A stretch of DNA of 64,000 nt from JAQGMJ01 sp036498945 (GTDB lineage: Bacteria; Pseudomonadota; Gammaproteobacteria; Burkholderiales; JAEUOS01). The stretch spans positions 50,048 through 114,047 of the forward strand of contig DASYEQ010000031.1 of assembly GCA_036498945.1 (NCBI GenBank), written 5' to 3'. The translations under genes were made by a program, and so were the position numbers. The notes below the pieces were generated by a model. It was not told the DNA's origin and did not search any database. It saw only the letters and a program-made list of their open reading frames with translations. This document shows, in pieces, positions 18,222 through 27,307 of the stretch; positions within the stretch are counted from its first letter, which is position 1, and each line of letters starts with the position of its first letter.

Positions 18222-21200
18222 ATGAGCGGCCAGGACACCGGCAGCCTGCCGGTGTTGCTGCCTGGCGCGCGCTTCCCGGCGCTGCTTTATCTCAGCCCGC
18301 AGCCGATCTCCCTGGCCGAACTCGCCACCGGGCGCTATATCGAAGTCAACCAGGCCTGGCTGGATTTTTTCGGCTATACGCGCGAGGAAGTGCTCGGCCG
18401 CTCGCGCGGCGAAGTGTCGATCTGGGTCTCGCCGGACGAGGGTGTGCGCATGCGCGCGCTGCTGGAGCAAGGCGAGTTGCGCAATGCCGGCGCGCAGTGC
18501 CGCAAGAAGTCCGGCGAAATCGCCGAGGTCCAGTACACCTGCGACCTGGTGGAATTCGAAGGGCGGCGCTGCATGTTCGCCGCCATCAACGACATCACCG
18601 AGCTGGCGCGCGCGCAGCGTGCGCTCAGGGTGTCGGAAGAGCGTTTTGCGCGCATCTTCGACGCCGTGCCGCAATGCGTCACCATCGCGAGTCTCGTGAA
18701 CGGCGTGTTCCTCGAGGTCAATCCGGCCTGCGAACGCATCTACGGCTATCGCCGCACCGAGGTAATCGGCAAGACCGTGCGCGAAGTCGGCCTGTGGGTT
18801 GATATCGACGACCGCGGTGATATCGCCGGCAGCCTCGCGCCCGGCGAGGCGCGCGAGATCGAGACGCGCTTTCGCCACAAGTCCGGGCGTGTGATCGAGG
18901 CGCTGTGCACCATGACGCGCGCGCGCCTGGACGGCCAGGAGGTGCTGATGGCGGTGTCCATCGACATCACCGACCGCAAGCGCATCGAGCGCATGCTGAA
19001 GGCCTCCGAAGAGCGCTTCACGCGCATGATCGATGCCAGCCCGCAGAGCGTCACCATCACGCGCCTGGCCGACGGCACCTATCTCGACATGAACCGCGCC
19101 GGGCTGACGCGCCTGGGCTACAAGCGCGAGGAGGTGATCGGCCGCAGCTCGAACGAACTCGGCATCTGGGTCGACCCGCGCGTGCGCGAGCGCCTGCGCG
19201 AGCAGTTCGCCGCCGGCCAGACGGTGGCCAGCGTGGAGACCCAGGTGCGGCGCAAGGATGGCGGCATCATCGACGTCGTGTTCTCCGCCACCGTCCTGGA
19301 ACTGGACGGCGAGCGGGTGCTGCATGGCACCGCCGTCGATGTGAGCGAATTCAAGCGCATGGCGCGGCAAAAGCAGCAGTCGGAAGAACGTTTTACCCGG
19401 GTATTCCGCGCCAGCATCGAGCCGATGGCCATCAGCACTCTGGCCGAAGGGCGCTTTGTCGACGTCAACGACGCCTGGTGCCGGCTGTTCGGCCTGACCC
19501 GCGAGCAGGCGGTCGGGCAGACCGCGCAGCAGCTGGGCCTGTGGGCCGACCCCGAAGGCCGTGCGCCGATGCTGCGCAGCCTGCAGGAGACCGGCATGCT
19601 GCGCAACTTCGAATTGCGTGTACGCCACCGCAGCGGCAAGATCCTCGACGTCGTGATGTCGGCCGACACCCTCGATCTGGATGGCGCCGCGTGCCTGGTC
19701 GGCATGACGGTCGACTTCACCGAGAAAAAACGCGCCGAGCATTTGCGCTCGCTGTCGGAGGAACGCTTCGCCAAGGTGTTCCGCGCCAGCCCCAGCCCGA
19801 TTGCCATCTCCAGGCGCTATACGGGCGCGCGGGTGGACGTCAATGATGCCTGGCTCAAGGTGTTCGGCTACACCCGCGAAGAGGCGATCGGCCAGACCAT
19901 GGACGAGCTGTCGATGTGGGTGGACGACGCCGAGCGCGTGCGTGTACAGGCGCTGATCCGCGAGAGCGGCTCGCTGCGCCAGGTACCGGCGCGCATGCGC
20001 CGCAAGTCCGGCGAGATCGTCGAATTGCTGGTGTCGCTGGAGCCGATCGAGCTCGACGGCGAGCCGCACCTGGTGGCCTGCCTGGACGACATCACCGAGC
20101 GCGTGCGCGCCGAGCGCCATATCGAATACCTGGCGACGCGCGACCATCTCACTGGCCTGCCCAACCGTCTGCTGTTTTCCGACCGCCTGCGCCAGGCGAT
20201 GGCCAAGGCAGAGCGCGAAGGCACGCGCCTGGGCCTGTTGTTCATCGACCTCGACCGCTTCAAGGACATCAACGATTCCCTGGGACACCACGTCGGCGAC
20301 CGCCTGCTGATCGAGGTGGCCGAGCGCCTGCGCGGTGCAATCCGCGCCGCCGACACCCTGGCGCGCCAGGGCGGCGACGAATTCCTGGTGCTGATCGACG
20401 GCCTGGAAGCGGCGACGGCCGCCGAGCAGGTGGCGCGCAAGCTGGTGGAGGTGGTGGGCATGCCGGTGCAGATCGAGGGGCGCTCGCTCACCGTTTCCTG
20501 CAGCCTGGGGATCAGCGTATTCCCCGACGACGCGCGTTCCGCCGCCGAACTGATGCGCAGCGCCGACCTGGCGATGTACAGCGTCAAGGGCGCCGGGCGC
20601 AATGGCTACCGCTTTTACACAGCGGACATGAACACCCGTCTGACCCAGCGCCTGGAACTGGAAAACGAATTGCGTGGCGCGCTCGCGCGCGAGGAATTCG
20701 AGCTGCACTATCAGCCGAAGTTCGACCTGGCCGATGGCGTAGTCACTGGCTGCGAAGCCTTGCTGCGCTGGAACCATCCGCGGCGCGGCATGATCCTGCC
20801 CGGGCAGTTCATCGGCGTGGCCGAGGAAAGCCGGCTGATCGTGCCGGTCGGCGCCTGGGTGCTGCGCCGCGCCTGCCAACAGATCCGCGCCTGGCTGGAC
20901 GCCGGGCGCGCGGCGGTGCCGGTGGCGGTCAATCTTTCGGTGCAACAGCTGGACGCCGACCTGCCGGAGGCGGTAGCCACGGCGCTGGCGGCGGCGCGCG
21001 TCGATGCCGCCCTGCTGGAAATCGAGATCACCGAAACCGGCATGATGAGCAACAGCGCCGCGCACATGGAAATCGCGCGGCGCCTGAAGGAGCTCGGCGT
21101 GCGCCTGGCGCTGGACGATTTCGGCACCGGCTATTCCTCGCTTGCCTATCTGCGCCAGATGGACATCGACGTGCTGAAGATCGACCAGTCCTTCGTGCGC

Positions 21201-21413
21201 GAACTGCCGGCCAGCGCCGAAGACGGCACCATCATCGCGGCAATCACCGCCATGGCCGCGCAGTTCGGCATCAAGGTGGTGGCCGAAGGCGTGGAGACGC
21301 AGGCGCAGGCCGACGCGCTCAAGCGCATGAACTGCGGCGAATGCCAGGGCTACCTGTTCGGCCGCCCGGTGCCCGCGGCCGAATTCAGCGAGCGCTTTCT
21401 CAAGGCGCGCTGA
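18222..21413 (+). CDS. Five-PAS GGDEF-EAL protein (cyclic di-GMP turnover)
   Basis: A 1063-residue cytosolic signalling protein. I count five PAS domains, starting near residues 15, 138, 262, 386 and 511; the last four open with a SEERF helix. A GGDEF domain follows, with an intact GGDEF motif at 717-721, and then an EAL domain with EAL at 845-847 in GCEALLRW. The EAL catalytic set (NLS, ETG, LDDFGTGYSSL, KIDQSFV, EGVET) looks complete, so both cyclase and phosphodiesterase activity are possible. There is no membrane segment. The start is chosen at 18222 with GGAGC upstream. The PAS repeats resemble one another, which suggests internal duplication. Confidence 0.92.
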   Translation: MSGQDTGSLPVLLPGARFPALLYLSPQPISLAELATGRYIEVNQAWLDFFGYTREEVLGRSRGEVSIWVSPDEGVRMRALLEQGELRNAGAQCRKKSGEIAEVQYTCDLVEFEGRRCMFAAINDITELARAQRALRVSEERFARIFDAVPQCVTIASLVNGVFLEVNPACERIYGYRRTEVIGKTVREVGLWVDIDDRGDIAGSLAPGEAREIETRFRHKSGRVIEALCTMTRARLDGQEVLMAVSIDITDRKRIERMLKASEERFTRMIDASPQSVTITRLADGTYLDMNRAGLTRLGYKREEVIGRSSNELGIWVDPRVRERLREQFAAGQTVASVETQVRRKDGGIIDVVFSATVLELDGERVLHGTAVDVSEFKRMARQKQQSEERFTRVFRASIEPMAISTLAEGRFVDVNDAWCRLFGLTREQAVGQTAQQLGLWADPEGRAPMLRSLQETGMLRNFELRVRHRSGKILDVVMSADTLDLDGAACLVGMTVDFTEKKRAEHLRSLSEERFAKVFRASPSPIAISRRYTGARVDVNDAWLKVFGYTREEAIGQTMDELSMWVDDAERVRVQALIRESGSLRQVPARMRRKSGEIVELLVSLEPIELDGEPHLVACLDDITERVRAERHIEYLATRDHLTGLPNRLLFSDRLRQAMAKAEREGTRLGLLFIDLDRFKDINDSLGHHVGDRLLIEVAERLRGAIRAADTLARQGGDEFLVLIDGLEAATAAEQVARKLVEVVGMPVQIEGRSLTVSCSLGISVFPDDARSAAELMRSADLAMYSVKGAGRNGYRFYTADMNTRLTQRLELENELRGALAREEFELHYQPKFDLADGVVTGCEALLRWNHPRRGMILPGQFIGVAEESRLIVPVGAWVLRRACQQIRAWLDAGRAAVPVAVNLSVQQLDADLPEAVATALAAARVDAALLEIEITETGMMSNSAAHMEIARRLKELGVRLALDDFGTGYSSLAYLRQMDIDVLKIDQSFVRELPASAEDGTIIAAITAMAAQFGIKVVAEGVETQAQADALKRMNCGECQGYLFGRPVPAAEFSERFLKAR

Positions 21414-21459
21414 GCGGCGCGCGTGCCACCCGCGGCCTGGCGGGCGCGGGCTTTCCGCT

Positions 21460-23952
21460 TTATTCCCCGCCGAGGTAGGCGCGCTCCAGCGCGTCGTTTT
21501 GCGCGATTTCCTGGGCGCTGCCGGAGGCGACGATGCGCCCGCCTTCGATCACGTAGGCGCGGTCGGCCAGGGCCAGCGCCAGCCCGGCCATCTGGTCCAC
21601 CAGCAGGATGGTGACGCGCTCGCGGCGCAACTGGTCGAGCGCGGCGAACAGTTCCTCGATGATCGCCGGCGCCAGGCCGAGCGAAGGCTCGTCCAGCAAC
21701 AGCAGCCTGGGTTTGCTCATCAGGCCGCGCGCGAGCGCCAGCATTTGCTGCTCGCCGCCGGAAAGCAGGCCGGCGCGCTGCTGGCCGCGCTCGCGCAGGC
21801 GCGGAAAGCGCACCAGCATGCCCTCGACCTCGGCCTCCAGTTGTTGCGCGCTGATTTCGCGGCGCAAAAAGGCGCCGAGGCGGATGTTGTCCAGCACCGT
21901 GAGTTCGGGGAATACCTGGCGGCCTTCCGGCACCAGCACCACGCCCAGGCCCGTAACCTTGTGCGCCGGCAGGCTTTCGATGGCGCGCCCGCCGCAGGCG
22001 ATCTGCCCGGAGACCGGGCGATGCAGGCCGGCGAGGGCGCGCATCAGGGTGGACTTGCCGGCGCCGTTGGCCCCCAGCACCGCCACCATCTCGCGCTCGC
22101 GCACCCGCAGATCGACTTCGTGCAGCACGGGGGAGGCGCCATAGGCGGCGGAGAGCTTGCCGGTTTCCAGGAGCGGCTCGCCGAGATCGGCGGCGCCACC
22201 GCGCGCTGCCATCGGGCGCCCGGCGCCTTCGCCGAGATAGGCCTTTTTCACCGCTTCGTCCTGCTGCACCTCGCGCGGGCTGCCGGCGGCGATGCGCACG
22301 CCGGCGTCGATCACCACCACCTGGTGGGATATGCCCATCACCAGCGCCATGTCGTGCTCGACGATCACCACCGCGATGCCCTGCGCGGCGATGCGCTTGA
22401 GCAGGAGCGCCAGCTTGTCCTTGTCCTCGCGCGACAGGCCGGCCGCGGGTTCGTCCAGCAGCAGCACGGCGGGGGAGGTGGCGAGCGCACGTGCGATTTC
22501 GATCAGGCGCCGGTCGACGTGCGCCAGGTCGGCGGCCGGGCGCAGCAGGTCACCGGTGTAGCCGACGAAACCGGCAAGCGCCAGCGCGCGCTCCACGGCC
22601 TGCGGCTGCGCCGCGGCGGCAAAGGGCTGGCCGGCGCGGCCGCGCGCCTGCGCCAGGATCAGGTTGTCCAGCACCGACAGGCTGCCGAACAATTGCGAAG
22701 TCTGGTAGGTGCGGGCAATGCCGGCGCGTGCGATGCGCCAGGCGCGCAGGCCCGCCAGCGCCGTGGCGCCCAAGCGGATGCTGCCGGCGTGCGGCCGGTA
22801 GAAGCCGGAAAGCATGTTGAGCGCGGTGGTCTTGCCGGCGCCGTTCGGGCCGATCAGGCTGGTGATCTCCCCGGGGCGCGCGTTGAGCGCGAGCGCGGTG
22901 ACGGCCTTGACGCCGCCGAAGGCGATGCTCAGGTTTTCCACCACCAGTTCGGCTGCCTGCGTGGCGCCGGCGGGGACGGTGTCGGTGGCGGGCGCGGTCA
23001 GCGTACCGCGGCGGCCGATGAAGCGCCGCACCGCGCCGACGATGCCTTCGGGGGCGATCCACAGCACCACCAGGAGCAGGGCGCCGAACAGCAACTGGCT
23101 ATATTCGGCCAGGCCCGAGACCATTTCAGGCAGCAGCACCACGATGGCCGCGCCCACCAGCGGGCCGGCCACCGAGCCGCCGCCGCCGATCACCACCACC
23201 AGCACGAACAGGATGGACTGCGAAAAATTGAAGGCCGAAGGGGTGACCATGCCAAGCAGCGGCGCGAACAGGCCGCCGGCCAGGCCGGTGCACAGGGCTG
23301 AGAGGGCAAAGGCCGCGGCCTTGATCAGCACCGGGTTGAAGCCGATGGACTCGGCCGCGATCTCCGAATCCTTCACCGCGCGCATCGCCCGGCCCCAGGT
23401 GGAGAGCGTGAGCTTCCAGTAGCCGTAGACCATGATCGCCAGGATGGCGAGAGAGAGCAGCGCGATGCCGCGCGGCCCGAAGGCGGTGGCGTTGAGCGAA
23501 GGCGAAGGAATGTCCATGATGCCGTTCTGCCCGCCGGTGAGGCCGCTCCATTCGGCGGCGCCGCGCTCGACGATGAAGCCGAAGGCGATGGTCACCATCG
23601 CCAGGTAAGGCCCGCGCACCCGCAGCGCGGGCAGGGCGAGCAAGGCGCCCATGGCGCCGGCGATCAGGGTGGCGATCACCACGGCCACGGAGAACGGCAT
23701 GTGCGCCTGCGTGGTAAGGATCGCCACCGTATACGCGCCGATGGCGTAAAAGCCGACGTGGCCGAACGACATCTGCCCGGTGAGCCCGATCAGCACGTTC
23801 AGGCCCACGCCGACCATGGCCGCGAGCACCATGCGCGCCAGTACGTCGACGTAGTAGCTGTTGGCCAGCCCTGCCGCGACCGCGGCCGCGGCAAAGGCGA
23901 TGACGAAGGCGGCGACCGCCAGCGGCGCGGTTTTCGACTTGAGGGCGTTCAT
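21460..23952 (-). CDS. LivM-LivG-LivF triple fusion: branched-chain amino acid-type ABC permease and two ATPases
   Basis: One 830-residue polypeptide holds three components usually made separately. Residues 1 to about 325 are a LivM permease (NVLIGLTGQMSFGHVGFYAIGAY; ALPALRVRGPYLAMVTIAFG). About 337-585 is a LivG ATPase with Walker A GPNGAGKTT (K374) and Walker B LLLDEP. About 597-830 is a LivF ATPase with GANGAGKST (K633), signature LSGGEQQ and LLLDEPSLGL. The LivG signature is altered: LAHVDRR (476-482) replaces the LSGGQ-like LxYGxQR. Its ATG overlaps the livH stop (ATGA). The substrate is uncertain; Liv systems also carry aromatic acids, amides and urea. Confidence 0.93.
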   Translation of the reverse strand: MNALKSKTAPLAVAAFVIAFAAAAVAAGLANSYYVDVLARMVLAAMVGVGLNVLIGLTGQMSFGHVGFYAIGAYTVAILTTQAHMPFSVAVVIATLIAGAMGALLALPALRVRGPYLAMVTIAFGFIVERGAAEWSGLTGGQNGIMDIPSPSLNATAFGPRGIALLSLAILAIMVYGYWKLTLSTWGRAMRAVKDSEIAAESIGFNPVLIKAAAFALSALCTGLAGGLFAPLLGMVTPSAFNFSQSILFVLVVVIGGGGSVAGPLVGAAIVVLLPEMVSGLAEYSQLLFGALLLVVLWIAPEGIVGAVRRFIGRRGTLTAPATDTVPAGATQAAELVVENLSIAFGGVKAVTALALNARPGEITSLIGPNGAGKTTALNMLSGFYRPHAGSIRLGATALAGLRAWRIARAGIARTYQTSQLFGSLSVLDNLILAQARGRAGQPFAAAAQPQAVERALALAGFVGYTGDLLRPAADLAHVDRRLIEIARALATSPAVLLLDEPAAGLSREDKDKLALLLKRIAAQGIAVVIVEHDMALVMGISHQVVVIDAGVRIAAGSPREVQQDEAVKKAYLGEGAGRPMAARGGAADLGEPLLETGKLSAAYGASPVLHEVDLRVREREMVAVLGANGAGKSTLMRALAGLHRPVSGQIACGGRAIESLPAHKVTGLGVVLVPEGRQVFPELTVLDNIRLGAFLRREISAQQLEAEVEGMLVRFPRLRERGQQRAGLLSGGEQQMLALARGLMSKPRLLLLDEPSLGLAPAIIEELFAALDQLRRERVTILLVDQMAGLALALADRAYVIEGGRIVASGSAQEIAQNDALERAYLGGE

Positions 23953-24821
23953 ACCTTTTTCACCCCCGCGCGGCCGAACAGGCCGTCCGGCATCACCGCC
24001 AGCGCGACGATCACCAGGCCGAAGGTGATGATCTGGGTGTAGGTCGAGCCCAGGAGTGCCGTGATCAGCGCTTCGGTGAGGCCGAATAGCAGGCCGGCGA
24101 TCATCACGCCCCAGGCGCTGGTGATGCCGCCGAGAATCGCCACCGCGAAGGCCTTCAGGCCGAATACCGTGCCCATGCTCGCCTGCACGTTGAACAGCGG
24201 CGCAATCATGATGCCGGCGGCGCCGGCGAATACCGTGGAAGCGGCGTAGGCCAGCAGCACCGTCAGGCTGACGTTGATGCCCATCAGGCTGGCCGCGTCG
24301 CGGTTCTGCACCACCGCGAGCATCGCCTTGCCCAGGCGCGTGCGCCGCGAGAACAGGTGCAGCAGCCCCGCCAGACCCAGGCCCACCACGGGAATCGCGA
24401 TCTGCAGCGGCGAGACGCCGACGCCGGCGATTTGCATCGAGGCGTTGGCGAACGGCAGGGAAAGGCCGCGCGGCTCCTTGCCGAAGGTGAACAGCACCAC
24501 GTTGTCCACCACCAGGCCCAAGGCCACGGTGGACATCAGCCAGGCCTCCGACTTGCGGCGCACGAAGGGGCGGATGGCGAGCAGCTCGACGATCACGCCG
24601 AACACCGCGCAGATCAGCAGCGACGCCAGGGCGGCCAGCGCAAACGGCCAGCCCCAGGTGATGTTGAAGGCGAAGGCCAGCACCGCCCCCAGCATCATCG
24701 AGGAGCCCTGCGAGAAGTTGACGGTGTTGGAGACCGAATAAGTGACGTAGAAGCCGAGCGCGAGCAGGCCGTACATGCTGCCCAGGCCCAGGCCGGTGAT
24801 GAGCGCGGAAGTGATCAACAT
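23949..24821 (-). CDS. livH: Liv-type ABC transporter permease LivH
   Basis: A 290-residue inner-membrane permease with about eight predicted membrane helices. Landmarks are ALGFYVTYSVSNTVNFSQGSSMMLGAV near the N terminus and GVMIAGLLFGLTEALITALLGS late. It forms the transmembrane pair with the LivM part of the downstream fusion. It is preceded by a terminator-like hairpin separating it from the binding-protein gene, so it is probably expressed by partial read-through. Confidence 0.92.
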   Translation of the reverse strand: MLITSALITGLGLGSMYGLLALGFYVTYSVSNTVNFSQGSSMMLGAVLAFAFNITWGWPFALAALASLLICAVFGVIVELLAIRPFVRRKSEAWLMSTVALGLVVDNVVLFTFGKEPRGLSLPFANASMQIAGVGVSPLQIAIPVVGLGLAGLLHLFSRRTRLGKAMLAVVQNRDAASLMGINVSLTVLLAYAASTVFAGAAGIMIAPLFNVQASMGTVFGLKAFAVAILGGITSAWGVMIAGLLFGLTEALITALLGSTYTQIITFGLVIVALAVMPDGLFGRAGVKKV

Positions 24822-24862
24822 GCGTTGTCTGAAGTTCTGGTCGTTATGTGAATCGTACGGCG

Positions 24863-24920
24863 TAAAAAAACAAAGGCCGCCGTAGCGGCCTTCCCCTGGA
24901 GCGCGGCCGCCGTGGCGGCC
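24863..24920 (-). terminator. Attenuator-like terminator between the binding-protein gene and livH
   Basis: Read leftward, a GGCCGCCACGGCGGCC hairpin (24905-24920) is followed by a second one, AAGGCCGCTACGGCGGCCTT (24873-24892), and then a run of seven T (24864-24870). This is a good intrinsic terminator within an operon. It would lower livH-livMGF expression relative to the abundant binding protein. Confidence 0.75.
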
Positions 24921-24945
24921 TTTGCCTGGCTTGGCAGGGGCGAAC

Positions 24946-26121
24946 CTACTTCGCCGCCACCGGCACGATGCGGTTGTCGATGAACTGGGTCCAGACGTAG
25001 TCGTTCTCGGTGAGGGCGTCGTGCACCTCGGGGGAGAACGGCTTGACGTACTTCTTGATCAGGCCATCGTAGCTGTCGATCTTGTAGAAGCCTTCGCGGA
25101 TGGCGTCGCCCTTGGTGCTGCCGGCCTTCTGGATCGCCATGGCGGTGAGCATCATCGCGTCGTAGGCATTGGCCACGCCCACTGCCGGGGTAACGTCGTT
25201 CGGACCCTTGATGTCAGGGTACTTGGTCATCAGCGCCTTCATCACCTTCTGGCCCACCGGCGACTGCTTGCCGAAGAAGCTGTAGGTCTGCACGAAATGC
25301 ACTTCCTTGGCATTGGGGCCGGCCAGTTCGGTGAAACGGCCGCCCGCCGGGCCCCAGTGCGAGACCACCGGCACCTTCCAGCCCATGCGGTCGAGCGATT
25401 TCACCACCTGCGCCGAGGGGCCGACGTTGCCGACCAGGAGCAGAGAATCGGCGCCCGCGACTTTCAGGCGCGTCAGCTGCGGCACCACGTCGACGTCGCT
25501 GCCTTCGAATTTCTCCACGCCTGCGGGCTTGACGCCCTTGGCCGCCAGCGCGGCGGTCAGGCCCTTCTCGTTGCTCTGGCCCCATGGGTTGTTCACCAGG
25601 ATCATGCCCGGCTTTTTCGCCGAAAAGGTCTTTTGCGCGTATTGCAGCATCGCGCGGTCGACGATTTCATCGACCGCGGAGACGCGGAACACATAGTTCG
25701 GGTTGGCGCCGTTCTTGGTGATCGCCGTACCCGCCGCCCAGGGGTCGATGAACACCATCTTTTCCTGGTTGGCGACCGGCACGATCGCCATCGCCACCGG
25801 CGTATCCAGGCCGCCGAACAGCACCGCCACCTTTTCCTTGAAGATCAGTTCGCGCGCGGCAGTCAGGCCCTTGGCCGGCTGCGCCTCGTCGTCGCGGCGC
25901 ACCAATTCCAGTTTCTTGCCCAGCACGCCGCCACGGGCGTTGATCTCGTCGATGGCCACCGTCATGCCGCGGGTCAAGGCCTCGCCGGCGCGCGCCGACT
26001 CGCCGGAAAGCGCCGTCACCAGGCCGATCTTGATGGTGTCTTCGGCGGCGGCGGACAAGGAAAAACAGGCGCTGACCGCGGTGGCCGCGGTCAGCATCAT
26101 GAAGCTGCGGCGAGTACCCAT
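24946..26121 (-). CDS. Liv-type ABC transporter substrate-binding protein
   Basis: Periplasmic binding protein of 391 residues from the ATG at 26121, where MGTRRSFMMLTAATAVSACFSLSAAAE gives a twin-Arg-like or Sec signal; an upstream start at 26169 would bury it. It has the family segments IGLVTALSGESARAGEALTRG, EINARGGVLGKKLELVRRDD and NPWGQSNEKG. It is the first gene of the operon with livH and the LivMGF fusion, which together make a complete importer. The substrate is not predictable. Confidence 0.9.
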   Translation of the reverse strand: MGTRRSFMMLTAATAVSACFSLSAAAEDTIKIGLVTALSGESARAGEALTRGMTVAIDEINARGGVLGKKLELVRRDDEAQPAKGLTAARELIFKEKVAVLFGGLDTPVAMAIVPVANQEKMVFIDPWAAGTAITKNGANPNYVFRVSAVDEIVDRAMLQYAQKTFSAKKPGMILVNNPWGQSNEKGLTAALAAKGVKPAGVEKFEGSDVDVVPQLTRLKVAGADSLLLVGNVGPSAQVVKSLDRMGWKVPVVSHWGPAGGRFTELAGPNAKEVHFVQTYSFFGKQSPVGQKVMKALMTKYPDIKGPNDVTPAVGVANAYDAMMLTAMAIQKAGSTKGDAIREGFYKIDSYDGLIKKYVKPFSPEVHDALTENDYVWTQFIDNRIVPVAAK

Positions 26122-26568
26122 TTTGGCTGACTCCTCTTCTAGGTTGCATGGACCGGAAAGACGGCCCAAAGATTAAAGCACCGGTTACCAAATGGCTTTT
26201 GCATATCGGCAAATCCCGTTGGCGAGATTGCAAAAGCCGCTGCCAATGGACACGGACGTCAGCGACGCCGTGCCGGTTCACTTCGCAAGCCATATGCCAG
26301 TCGCGGTTCCCGGCATGTCAGGCGCATGTCCGGGGCATATCCGGGGCAGACAAACGCCGCCGGAATCCATACACTTGGAACACCGTCCTGGATACCCATG
26401 GGGAAACCGCATGCCGCGCCGTGGCGGCGCTGTCGTCGTTCCTCCTCCGTCAAGCTGGTTGTGCAAACCTGGTTCGCGCCACTCGCACCGCGGCGGTGCC
26501 GACTTATTAGTTTGCCGTAAATTATGCACCGTTTTGGCGTGAACCGCCCTTAGAATAAGCGAACTGCC
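26122..26568. promoter_or_regulatory. 447-bp divergent gap with a 10-bp inverted repeat
   Basis: Separates the leftward Liv operon from the rightward flavin reductase. No coding sequence is evident. GGCTTTTGCA (26194-26203) and TGCAAAAGCC (26229-26238) form a perfect inverted repeat, 25 bp apart, 73 to 117 bp upstream of the Liv start. They could be operator half-sites or a leader hairpin. The stretch 26300-26450 has several short GC-rich partial palindromes with no clear pattern. No -35/-10 pair is assigned. Confidence 0.4.
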
Positions 26569-27204
26569 ATGGACCTCGATTTCAGCACCCTCACCGAGTA
26601 TCAGCGCTACAAGCTGATGGCGAGCCTGATCATCCCGCGCCCGATCGCCCTGGTGACCACGCTTTCGCCGAACGGAGTGGTCAACGCCGCGCCGTTTTCG
26701 ATGTTCAACATGCTGGGCGAAGAGCCGCCGATCGTGATGATCAGCCTCGACAAGCGCAAGGACGGGCAGATCAAGGACACCGCCGCCAACATTCTCGCCA
26801 GCGGTGAATTCTGCGTGCACCTCGCCGACGAAAAGATCGCGCAGCAGATGCACCGCTGTGGCGAAAACGTGCCGCGGGAGGTCAGCGAAGTCGAGATGGT
26901 CGGCTTTACCACCACCCCTTCGCTGGCCATCGCCCCGCCGCGCATCGCCGAGGCGCCGGTCGCCTTCGAGTGCAAGCTGTGGGAGAAGCTGGAAACCGGC
27001 AGCCGCTACATTTTCATCGGCAAGATCCTCTGGCTGCACGCGCGCGACGACCTGATCGATATCGAGAAATACCGCGTGCACCTGCAGAATTATTTTCCGG
27101 TAGCGCGCTTCGGCGCCAGCTTCTACATCAACACGCGCGACCGCTATGCGCTGAACGACGACCAGAAGGAAGGGCACGGGTCTACGCCCATCGACGAAAT
27201 CTGA
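26569..27204 (+). CDS. Flavin reductase family protein (FMN-binding split barrel)
   Basis: A 211-residue protein of the flavin-reductase-like, FMN-binding split-barrel family. The N-terminal RPIALVTTLSPNGVVNAAPFSMFNMLGEEPPIVMISL block is diagnostic of flavin binding; GEFCVHLAD and a late FPVARFGASFY follow. Such proteins reduce flavin for partner monooxygenases or act as oxidoreductases themselves. No monooxygenase is adjacent, so its partner is unknown. Its stop codon is followed after 1 bp by a two-hairpin element. The Shine-Dalgarno sequence is weak. Confidence 0.87.
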   Translation: MDLDFSTLTEYQRYKLMASLIIPRPIALVTTLSPNGVVNAAPFSMFNMLGEEPPIVMISLDKRKDGQIKDTAANILASGEFCVHLADEKIAQQMHRCGENVPREVSEVEMVGFTTTPSLAIAPPRIAEAPVAFECKLWEKLETGSRYIFIGKILWLHARDDLIDIEKYRVHLQNYFPVARFGASFYINTRDRYALNDDQKEGHGSTPIDEI

Positions 27205-27205
27205 G

Positions 27206-27280
27206 CACGCAAAAGTAAAAACCTACTTTTGCGTGGTTCTGGCTTGCAAAAAATCGCCGGCAAAGCCGGTCAATTTTTTG
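27206..27280 (+). repeat. Two-hairpin intergenic element, copy D (after the flavin reductase gene)
   Basis: The only copy on the plus strand. HP2 (27206-27235) pairs CACGCAAAAGTA with TACTTTTGCGTG, starting 1 bp after the TGA stop. HP1 (27247-27280) pairs CAAAAAAT with ATTTTTTG outside the core GCCGGC-AAA-GCCGG. HP1 with its T run is a plausible terminator, but the deacetylase gene starts only 28 bp later in the same direction. Confidence 0.75.
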
Positions 27281-27307
27281 GTCAAAATCCACGAAAAGCA
27301 AAACATC

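Noticed and set aside
17772..21065. A 1097-codon leftward ORF antisense to the GGDEF-EAL gene
   Set aside because: Low-complexity composition (His, Ala, Arg), no recognisable motif. The opposite strand has complete catalytic motifs.
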